In this document: one piece after another, positions 54,804 to 64,000 of the stretch | Layout of the letters: each line of letters begins with the position of its first letter | Position numbering within the stretch: the first letter of the stretch is position 1 | Source: Symsagittifera roscoffensis | Lineage: Eukaryota; Xenacoelomorpha; Acoela; Convolutidae | Reading direction: 5' to 3' | Length of the DNA stretch: 64,000 nucleotides | NCBI RefSeq assembly: GCF_963678635.1 | Contig: NC_087063.1 | Coordinates: 53,709,074-53,773,073, forward strand | Position numbers and translations under genes: made by a program | The notes under the pieces: generated by a model | Databases searched by the model: none | Told to the model about the DNA's origin: nothing | What the model saw: only the letters and a program-made list of their open reading frames with translations

Positions 54804-56765
54804 ATAGAAAAAGAAAGATCGAAAAAAAGATCGAAAAAAAGAGATTAAAAAAGATAGAAAAAAATATCGAAGCCGAAGGATAAAGAAAGAGAAAAAGAAG
54901 AATCGAAAAAAAGATCGAAAACGAAGGATCTCTTTTTTTCGATCGAAAGAAGGATCGAAAAAGAAAAGTGAAAAAAAAGTCGAAAAACAGGTAGAAGAAG
55001 AAGATAGAAAAGAAAGGTAGAAAAAGAAAGGTAGAAGAGAAAAGTAGAAAAAGTAAGGTAGAAAGAGAAAGATGAAAAAAAAAGATAAAGAAAAAAATTA
55101 TAGAAAAAAAAAGATGAGAAAAGAATTTGGAAAAAATATAAAGAAAAAAAAAGAAAAAGAAAGATACAAAAAAAGAGATCGAAATAAAAAAATTGAAAAA
55201 AGATAGAAAAAAAAGATTGCAGCAGAAAGATCGAAAGAAAGAAAAAGGATCGAAAAAAAATCTAAAAAAAGATCGAAACAGAAGGATCGAAAAAAAAGAT
55301 AGAAAAAAAAGTTCTATCTTTTTTTCGATCGAAAGAAGTGTTGAAAAAACAGACAGAAAAATAGGCTTAAGATCGAAAAAGAAACATGAAAGAAAAAAAA
55401 TATGAAGTAAAGAAAATAGAAAAAAAAGATGAAAAAAAGAATCGAAACAGAAGGATCGAAAAAAAGAAGGAAAGAAAAGATAGAAAAAGAAAGATAGAAA
55501 ACGAAAGATAGAAAAAGAAAGATGCAAAAAAAGATATAGAAAATAATTATAGAAGAAGGGTGAAAAAATATATAGAAAGAGAAAGAAAGAAAAAGAAAGA
55601 TAGAAATAGAAAGATAAAGAAAATTTTTTTTTAAAAAAGATGAAACAAGAATAAAGAAAAAATATATATAAAAAAGAGAAAAAGATAGAAAGATCGAAAA
55701 AAAAAGATTAAAAAAGATGGAAAAAAAGCCGAAGGATAAAAAAAGAGAAAAAGAAGAATCGAAAAAAAGATCGAAAAAGAAGGATCAGGAAAAAAAGATT
55801 AAAAAAATGATCTTTCTTTTTTTCGATCGAAAGAAGGATCGAAAAAGAAAGATAGAAAAAGAAAGACGAAAGAAAGAAAAAAGATGAAAAAAATATATAG
55901 AAAAAAATAGAAAAAGAAAAATAGAAAAAGAATGACCGAAATAAAAAAATTGAAAAAAGATAGAGAAGAAGATTGCAGCAGAAAAATCGAAAAAGGATAA
56001 AAAAAAAATCGAAAAAAAGATCGAAACAGAAGGATCGAAAAAAAAGATAGAAAAAAATGTTCTATCTTTCTTTTTCGATCGAAAGAAGTGTTGAAAAAAT
56101 AGACAGAAAAATAGGCTAAAGATCGAAAAAGAAACATGAAAGAACGAAAAATATGAAGTAAAAAATAGGAAAAAAAAAGATGAAGAAAAAAAAGAATTGA
56201 AACAGAAGGATCGAAAAAAGAAGGAAAGAAAAGATAGAAAAAAGAAGATAGAAAACGAAAGATAGAAAAAGAAAGATGGAAAAAAAGATATGGAAAATAA
56301 TTATAGAAAAAGAAAGATAGAAATAGAAAGATAAAGAAAAAATTTTTTTTAAAAAGATGAAAAAAGAATAAAGAAAAAATTATATAAAAAAAGAGAAAAA
56401 GATAGAAAAAGAAAGATCGAAAAAAAAATTAAAAAAGATAGAAAAAAAGATCGAAGCCGAAGGATAAAAAAAGAGAAAATGAAGAATCGAAAAAAAAAGA
56501 TCGAAAACGAAGGATCAGAAAAAAAATTAAGAAAATGATCTTTCTTTTTTTTCGATCGAAAGAAGGATCGAAAAAGAAAGATAGAAAAAGAAAGAAAGAA
56601 AAAAGATGAAGAAAAAAATATATAGAAAAAACGATAAAAGAATATAGAAAAAAAATAGAAGAAAGATAGAAAGAAAGGATCGAAACAAAAAGATTTAACA
56701 AAGATAGAAAAAAGATAGAAAAAACATCGATAAAGAAGGATCGAAAAAAAGATGGAAAAAAAAAA

Positions 56766-57130
56766 TTAGAAAATCCAGATAAAGACGAAGAGGAAGAAAG
56801 ATTGGAGAAAACCGTTTGACAATAGTACTAATTTGAACTGAATCGTCGAAACCAAATTGGAAGTTAAAAAATTAGGAGATGAGTAGACAGACATAATCAA
56901 ATTAAATGAAAAAGCAGGTATACAGATAGACTGACTTAATTTGGCCTCGAAAAAATTACTGAAAAATAATGACCTTGCGGAAAACTAAATGAAAAATTTT
57001 CTTACGCATTGCAAAATATGATATAGCTTAAATAGGAAAAAATTATTTCATTCTACATGAAAAATTATTATGCTTAAACATGGGAGATAGCTTTCACTCG
57101 CAATTAAAAATACTATAGATAGATATAGAT
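56766..57130. repeat. Spacer block, copy 1
   Basis: The sequence starting ccagataaagacgaagag recurs at 60186 and 62286. Each copy directly follows a GA array. No coding potential. Confidence 0.85.
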
Positions 57131-58030
57131 AACTTAAATTAACATTTTTGAGAAAATCACAAAAATTGTCATTTCTCAAAGTTGAAGACTAAATTAAGAG
57201 AAAAAAGTCAGAATTGAAGACAAAACTAGCAACCCCTGAGAGTACTCTGAAATTACCCAACTACAGGGTTGGGAATTTCAAATTTTGAAAACAACTAGTT
57301 GAAGTTTTTTGAAAAATCACAAAAAACATCAAATCTCAAAAACTACAAGAATTTGAGCAAACATAATTGAAGGCAAGATTAGCAACCCCTCAGAGATCTC
57401 TGACATTAACCAACTACAGGGTTGGAAATTTCAAGTTTTGAAGATAAAAACGCAATTAAATTTTTTTTGAAAATTTTTTGTGGAAAATCACAAAAACGTG
57501 ATATCTCGAAAACTACAAAGATTTGAGCAGTCATTTTCGGAGGCAAGATTCGCAACACCCTGAGGATAGTCTGATAGGACCCAACAACAAAATTGGGATT
57601 TTCAAATATTCAAGAAAAAAATTTCGTTCAGTTTTCTGAAAATTTTTCAAAAAGTTACAAAAAGCGTCATATCTCGAAAAGTACAAGGCTTTGAGCTGTC
57701 AGATTTGGAGGTAAGGTTCGCATTCTGCGAGTACTCTGACAGCACTCAACTAGAGGTTTGGGAAATTCAAGTTAAAATAATTTGAAAAAATCAAAAACCG
57801 TCGTATCTCGTACAATGAAAAAATTTGAGCATTGTTAATTGGAGGCCAAAAGCGCAAGCTATTTAGGAAGCCTGACAGCATCCCACTATTGGGCTGCTTA
57901 ATTTAAACTTGGTGGAATAACCACTGAAATCAAAGTGGAAAATTGATGAAAAACCTTAACCATTGCAATATATACGACATAGCTTAAATTTGAAAAAAAA
58001 TCTTTTGTTAAACGTGCAAAAATACTACAT
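57131..58030. repeat. ~165-bp satellite, second block
   Basis: Monomers homologous to those at 36.4-38.9 kb (agtcagaattgaagac, cccaactacagggttggg, gctgtcagatttggagg), ending in the same conserved junction (ccattgcaatatatacgac) before the next GA array. Confidence 0.9.
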
Positions 58031-60185
58031 TGAGAAAGCTTAAACATGGCGAGATAAAAAAATATAGAAAAAGAAAGATGGAAAAAAGGATTAAAAAAGA
58101 AAGATGAAAAAGATGAAAAAAGATAGAAAAAAGGTAGAAAAAGAAAGGTAGAAAAAGAAAGGTAGAAAAAGAAAGATAGAAAAAGAGAGGTATAAAAAGA
58201 AAAGTTGAAAAAGAAAAGTAGAAAAAGAAAGGTAGAAAAATAAAGGTAGAAGAAGGTAGAAAAAGAAAGATGGAAAAAAAGTCGAAAAACAGGTAGAAAA
58301 AGAACGATAGAAAAACAATGAGCAAAATAAAAAGATTGAAAAAAGATAGAAAAAAATCGAAACAGAAGGATCGAAAAAAAGAAGGAAAGAAAAGATAGAA
58401 AAAGAAAGATAGAAAACGAAAGATAGAAAAAGAAAGATAGAAAAAGAAAGATAAAAGAAGAAAGATGAAAAAAGATAAAGAAAAAAATTATAGAAAAAAA
58501 AGATGAGAAAAGAATTTGCAAAAAATATATAGAAAAAAATAGAAGAAAGGTAGAAAAATAAAAGTAGAAGAAGGTAGAAAAAGAAAGGTGGAAAAAAGTC
58601 GAAAAACAGGTAGAAAAAAAAAGATAGAAAAGAAAGGTAGAAAAAGAAAGGTAGAAGAGAAAAGTAGAAAAAGAAAGGTAGAATATGAAAGATAGAATAA
58701 GAAAAATGGAATAAGAAAGATAGAAAAAGAAAGATAGAAAAAAAAGATGAGAAAAGAATTTGGAAAAATTATAAAGAAAAAAAATCGAAAAAGAATGATC
58801 GAAACAAAAAGATTGAAAAAAAGATAGAAAAAAAATCGAAACGGAAGGATCGAAAAGATAGAAAAAGAAAGATAGAAAATGAAAGATAGAAAAAGAAAGA
58901 TAGAAAAAGAAAGATAGAAAAAGAAAGATGAAAAAAAGATAAAGAAAAAAATTATAGAAAAAAAAGATGAAAAAAGAATTTGGAAAAAATATTTGGAAAA
59001 AAAATAAAAAAAGAAAGGTAGAAAAATAAAGGTAGAAGAAGGTAGAAAAAGAAAGGTGGAAAAAAGTCGAAAAACAGGAAGAAAAAGAAAGATAGAAAAG
59101 AAAGGTAGAAAAAGAAAGGTAGAAGAGAAAAGTAGAAAAAGAAAGGTACAAAAAGAAAGGTAGAATAAGAAAGATAGAATAAGAAACATGGAATAAGAAA
59201 GATAGAAAAATAAAAATAGAAAAAGAAAGATGAAAAAAAGATAAAAAAATTATAGAAAAAAAAAAGATGAGAAAAGAATTTGGAAAAAAATATTTAGAAA
59301 GAAAAAATAGAAAAAGAAAGATAGAAAAAGAATGATCGAAACAAAAAGATTGAAAAAAGATTGCAGCAGAAAAATCGAAAAGAAAAAGGATCGAAAAAAG
59401 ATCGAAACAGACGGATCGAAAAAAAGATAGAAAAAAATGTTAAATGTTCTATCTTCTTTTCGATCGAAAGAAGTATTGAAAAAACAGACAGAAAAAAGGC
59501 TAAAGATCGAAAAAGAAACATGAAAGAAAAAAAAATACGAAGAAAAAAAATAGAAAAAAAGATGAAGAAAAAGGAAAAAAATAGAAAAAGAAAGATAGAA
59601 AAACAATGATCAAAATAAAAAGATGGAAAAAAGATAGAAAAAAAATCAAAACAGAAGGATCGAAAAAAAAGAAGGAAAGAAAAGCTAGAAAAAGAAAGAT
59701 AGAAAACGAAAGATAGAAAAAGAAAGATGGAAAAAAGATAAAGAAAATAATTATAGAAAAAGAGATATAAAAAAAATAGAAAGATAAAAATTTCTATAGA
59801 AAGATAGAAATAGAAAGATAAAGAAAAAAACTTTTAAAAAAAGATGAAAAAAGAAAAATTATATAAAAAAAGAGAAAAAGATAGAAAAAGAAAGATCGAA
59901 AAAAAAATTAAAAAAGATAGAAAAAAAGATCGAAGCCGAAGGATAAAAAAAGAGAAAAGAAGAATCGAAAAAAAGATCGAAAACGAAGGATCGAAAAAGA
60001 TAGAAAAAGAAAGACGAAAGTAAGAAAAAAGATGAAGAAAAAAATATATAGAAAAAACGATAAAAGAACATAGAAAAAAATAGGAGAAAGATAGAAAGAA
60101 AGGATCGAAACAAAAAGATTTAACAAAGATGGAAAAAAGATAGAAAAAACATCGATAAAGAAGGATCGAAAAAAAAAATTAGAAA
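58031..60185. repeat. GA-rich array, second block
   Basis: Purine-only sequence of the same family as the main array, about 2.1 kb. It includes the gattgcagcag and CGATCG palindrome markers near 59351 and 59460. No gene. Confidence 0.92.
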
Positions 60186-61449
60186 ATCCAGATAAAGACG
60201 AAGAGGAAGAAAGATTGGAGAAAACCGTTTGACAGTAGTACTAATTTGAACTGAATCGTCGAAACCAAATTGGAAGTTAAAATATTAGGAGATGGGTAGA
60301 CAGACATAATCAAATTAAATGAAAAAGCAGGTATACAGAACAGATAGACTGACTTAAATTGGCCTCGAAAAAAATTACTGAAAAATAATGACCTTGCGGA
60401 AAACTAATTGAAAAATTTTCTTACGCATTGCAATATATGATATAGCTTAAACAGGAAAAAATTCTTTCGTTGAACATGCAAAATTATTATGCTTAAACAT
60501 GAGAGATAGCTTTCACTCGCAATTAAAAATACTATAGATAGATATAGATAACTTGAGTTAACATTTTTGAGAAAATCACAAAAAATGTCATATCTCAAAA
60601 TTGAAGACAAAATTGAGAGAAAAAAGTCAGAATTGAAGACAAAACTAGCAACCCCTGAGAGTACTCTGAAATTACCCAAATACAGGGTTGGGAATTTCAA
60701 ATTTTGAAAACAACTAGTTCAAGTTTTTTGAAAAATCACAAAAACATCAAATCTCAAAAACTACAAGAATTTGAGCAAACATAATTGAAGGCAAGATTAG
60801 CAACCCCTCAGAGATCTCTGACATTAACCAACTACAGGGTTGGAAATTTCAAGTTTTAAAGATAAAAACTAAATCAAGTTTTTTGAAATTTTTTTGTGAA
60901 AAATCACAAAAACGTGATATCTCGAAAACTACAAAGATTTGGGCAGTCTTATTCGGAGGCAAGATTCGCAACCCCCTGGGGATAGTCTGATAGCACCCAA
61001 CAACAAAATTGGGATTTTCAAATATTCAAGAAAAAAATTTCGTTCAACTTTCTGAAAATTTTTCAAAAAGTTACAAAAAGCGTCATACCTCGAAAAGTAC
61101 AAGGCTTTGAGCTGTCAGATTTGGAGGTAAGGTTCGCATTCTGCGATTACTCTGACAGCACTCAACTACAGGGTTGGGAATTTCAAGTTAAGTTAATTTG
61201 AAAAAATCAAAAACCGTACACTGAAAAGATTTGAGCATTTTTAATTGGAGGCCAAAATCGCAAGCTATTTGGGAAGCCTGACAGCATCCAACTATTGGGC
61301 TGCTTAATTTAAACTTGGTGGAATAACCACTGAATTCAAAGTGGAAAATTGATGAAAAACCTTAACCATTGCAATATATACGACATAGCTTAAACTTGAA
61401 AAAAATATTTTGTTAAACGTGCAAAAATACTACATTGAGAAAGCTTAAA
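60186..61449. repeat. Spacer copy 2 plus third ~165-bp satellite block
   Basis: 60186-60560 repeats the spacer and 60590-61340 repeats the satellite monomers, then the conserved junction (cattgcaatatatacgacatag). It is collinear with 56766-58030. Confidence 0.9.
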
Positions 61450-62285
61450 CATGGCGAGATATAAATATAGAAAAAGAAAGATGGAAAAAAGGATTAAAAA
61501 AGAAAGATGAAAAAAAGATAGAAAAGGAAAGGTTAAAAAGAGAGGTATAAAAAGAAAAGTTGAAAAAGAAAGGTAGAAAAAGAAAGGTGGAAAAAAAGTC
61601 GAAAAACAGGTAGAAAAAGAAAGATAGAAAAGAAAAGTAGAAAAAAAAGGTAGAAGAGAAAAGTAGAAAAACAAAGATACAATAAGAAAAATGGAATAAG
61701 AAAGATAGAAAAAGAAAGATGAAAAAGAAAGATAGAAAACGAAAGATAGAAAAAGAAAGATGGAAAAAAAATAAAGAAAATAATTATAGAAAAAGAAAGA
61801 TAAAAAGATATATAAAAATAGAAAAAAAGAAGTATAGAAAAAGAAAGATGAATAAAGAAGATAAAGAAAAAACTTTAAAAGAAGATGAAAAAAGAAAAAA
61901 TATATATAAAAGATAGAAAAAGAAAGATAGAAAAAAAAGCTTAAAAAAGGTAGAAAAAAAACATCGAAGCCGAAGGATAAAAAAGAGAAAAAGAAGAATA
62001 AAAAAAAAGATCGGAAACGAAGGATCGGAAAAAAAAGATTTAAAAAAATGATCTTTCTTTTTTTCGATCGAAAGAAGGAACGAAAAAGAAAGATAAAGAA
62101 AGACGAAAAAAGATGAAGAAAAAACTTTATAGAAAAAACGATAAAAGAATATAGAAAAAAAAATAGAAAAAGAACGATAGAAAGAAAAGATCGAAACAAA
62201 AAGATTTAACAAAGATAGAAAAAAGATAGAAAAAACATCGAAAAAAAAGGATAGAAAAAAAAGATAGAAAAAAAAGAATAGAAAA
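61450..62285. repeat. GA-rich array, third block
   Basis: About 0.84 kb of purine-rich sequence with one CGATCG palindrome near 62065. It is the shortest of the three arrays. Confidence 0.9.
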
Positions 62286-62640
62286 TCCAGATAAAGACAA
62301 AGAGGAAAAAAGATTGGAGAGAACCGTTTGACAGTAGTACTAATTTGAACTGAATCGTCGAAACCAAATTGGAAGTTACAAAATTAGGAGATGGGTAGAC
62401 AGTCATAATCAAACTAAATGAAAAAGCAGGTATACAGATAGACTGACTTAATTTGGCCTCGAAAAAAATTACTGAAAAATTAATCACATTGCGGAAAACT
62501 TATTGAAAAATTTTCTTGAGCATTGCAATATATGATATAGATTAAGCATGAAAAAATTCTTTCCTTAAATATGCAAAATTATTATGCTTTAAGATGGGAG
62601 ATAGCTGTCAGTCGCATTTAAATAGAGTATAGTTATACAT
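62286..62640. repeat. Spacer block, copy 3, right end of the satellite domain
   Basis: Third copy of the spacer (ccagataaagac...). It ends near 62640 without a following satellite block. Confidence 0.85.
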
Positions 62641-64000
62641 TGCTCAAACCTGTAACACACTAATAAACTAAAAATAATAAAAAAAATTCCACGCGCCTTT
62701 AGAATAAAATTGAATCAGAAATCTTGCACCCGTACAAACTGAAAAATAATGAGAAATTTTATAATTTCAAAAGAAAATTTTTTCCTAACGACCAGGAAAC
62801 CATGAACTATACTTACCCTCTATTGAATCTTAAGAAAAAAGTTCTAAGAAAATCTACCAAAAATTACAGAAAAAAAACACCTGACCAGCAAGCCGCAAAA
62901 TTTGGACGCAATCATTAAGCCAACAAAAACATCAAATTTTGTCCGGAAATTTTGTGCGATCCAATAATGAGCATTTAAATTATGTTTCTCCTTAAATAAA
63001 CAACTCAAAATTAGGTCACTCAGCCAAAAAATATAAGTCTGAATAAAATTTTTAGACGAAAACGAAAATCTACGATGTCAAGGCTAAAAATTACAAACAG
63101 CAGTAATTTACAACACTAAATAAACTAATGTGAATTCGTACAGCAAAAAAAATCAATTATGAAATTTGGCAAAACATAAGCAGAAAAATAATAAGCTAAC
63201 AATTTTCTGAAACGGAAAAAATCCCGTTGGAAGAAAACAGGTCTGACAGATTCGAACCCTGGACATTTGCCGTCGCAGGCGTATTCGTTGCCTCCAGACC
63301 AAGTGTGCCGGAGACGCAAGGAATTTTGAATTTATTATGAGCTGAAACTAATTTTACCATTTCTAATTTTGACCATTCTGTAAACAAAGTTTTTTCCGGG
63401 GAAAAAGTCTAGTACACGATTGCAATTAAGGTGCTTTGTTTATCGAAATGGTAAATAAGGGAAAAAACAGGTAAAAATAAGCCCTTAAACATAAAACCTC
63501 GGATATGTACTGGAATCGAAACTCCAACATAATCGTTTCAAAGTTTCTTAACACTAGCCACCAATAAAGCAGCTACAATTGATATCAAATTGCCAATACT
63601 TTGCTGCAAAATTGCCAGCAAATAAACATAGCCAATAGTAGATCGGAAAAAAGTGATGAACGCAGTAAACATTTAAGAAAAACTGACTCTTTTTGAAAAA
63701 ATCTCAAGTTTCGAATTCCAGAGAAAAAAACAGATGCCCTCCAAGCTCCTTGAATTTCGAAAACAATTTTTGATTGGCCCATTTTTGATAACATTAACCC
63801 AACTTGAGAAAACTGGATCAACAGGTAAACTTTTTATATTACGCTGGAAATCTGAAAAATAAATTCCACTTACGAAACCACGAATCGTCCACATTTTTTC
63901 GCGCCATTTCCTCATTCGTATTTGGGTATAGCTATTTACATCACTTTCAGCAGATGAATTTCAATTGAACTCAAAAGTTCATATATTACTAAGTGCATTC
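62641..64000. other. AT-rich DNA without a gene
   Basis: No supported frame. It contains the tRNA-like sequence listed below. Confidence 0.5.
63235..63320 (-). repeat. Degenerate tRNA-like sequence
   Basis: On the minus strand an A-box-like TGGTCTGGAGG and a B-box GGTTCGAATC stand at roughly tRNA spacing. The T-arm and acceptor do not pair well, so it is a tRNA pseudogene or tRNA-derived SINE head, not a working tRNA. The same cgacgg and acctc segments occur in the foldback arms near 19.85 and 20.13 kb. Confidence 0.4.

Larger units (their letters stand above)
38940..56765. repeat. Giant purine-only (GA-rich) satellite array
   Basis: Nearly 18 kb of plus-strand purine built from variants of agaaaaagaaaggt and agaaaaagaaagat. 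The minus strand is pyrimidine and therefore low in stop codons, which yields long artificial Phe/Leu/Ser/Tyr frames. A CTTTTTTTCGATCGAAAG palindrome recurs about every 0.4-0.75 kb. The middle part has a regular higher-order structure described separately; the rest is less regular, with a gattgcagcagaaa subfamily (49.5-55.9 kb). Confidence 0.95.

Noticed and set aside
38954-60113. Many long minus-strand frames (up to 711 codons) rich in Phe, Leu, Ser and Tyr, resembling membrane proteins
   Set aside because: They are translations of a pyrimidine-only satellite strand that lacks the purines needed for stop codons. They occur in overlapping frames, repeat with the satellite period and have no gene structure.

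Overview
The window is animal nuclear DNA, probably from an invertebrate. The support is a three-exon p24/TMED cargo-receptor gene, an intronless COA6 gene present twice, Mutator-like (MULE/FLYWCH) transposase relics, a Ty3/gypsy retroelement, and more than 20 kb of satellite DNA. I cannot name the species. A retroelement of this Pol type and resident FLYWCH-MULE transposons would suit a nematode or another small or marine invertebrate, but that is inference.

Region 1 (1 to about 18,180) reads right to left and is more GC-rich than the rest. A 2189-codon gag-pol frame (14,982-8,413) carries a capsid-like region, two CCHC knuckles, protease, RT, RNase H and the start of integrase. The integrase is broken by a deletion near 8,430-8,453 and a frameshift near 8,250. 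A 657-codon frame (8,313-6,340) carries the rest of the integrase, a GPY/F module and, unexpectedly, a C-terminal TARG1/ALC1-type macrodomain that lacks the usual Gly-Asp loop. Downstream, in the place where env would lie, an unbroken frame of at least 1954 codons (5,863 to the left edge) holds one well-formed SGNH/GDSL hydrolase domain and one degenerate one. Tandem repeats (20-bp, 14-bp and 69-bp) sit in the spacer and leader. A CTCAAG/CTTGAG hexamer is strikingly frequent throughout this block. LTR boundaries could not be fixed; any left LTR lies outside the window.

Region 2 (18.2-36.4 kb) is AT-rich host DNA. It contains a 530-bp foldback element with tRNA-like arms, a frameshifted MULE transposase pseudogene next to a 1.08-kb tandem duplication, the TMED gene (27,374-26,067), a second large palindrome, and a recent 2.6-2.7 kb tandem duplication. 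Each copy of that last duplication carries an intact, identical COA6 gene and a broken FLYWCH-MULE fragment.

Region 3 (36.4-62.6 kb) is satellite. A ~165-bp AT-rich monomer with a CCCAAC/GTTGGG hairpin, partly in a seven-monomer higher-order unit, alternates with purine-only (GA-rich) arrays. The main GA array (about 38.9-56.8 kb) shows a ~734-bp higher-order repeat and, above that, a ~4.4-kb duplication. Short CGATCG-centred palindromes interrupt the strand asymmetry. Blocks of spacer, satellite and GA array then recur twice more. The last 1.4 kb holds no gene, only a degenerate tRNA-like sequence.

The most promising biology is the retroelement: a Pol protein ending in a macrodomain, coupled in position to a giant double-SGNH third ORF.
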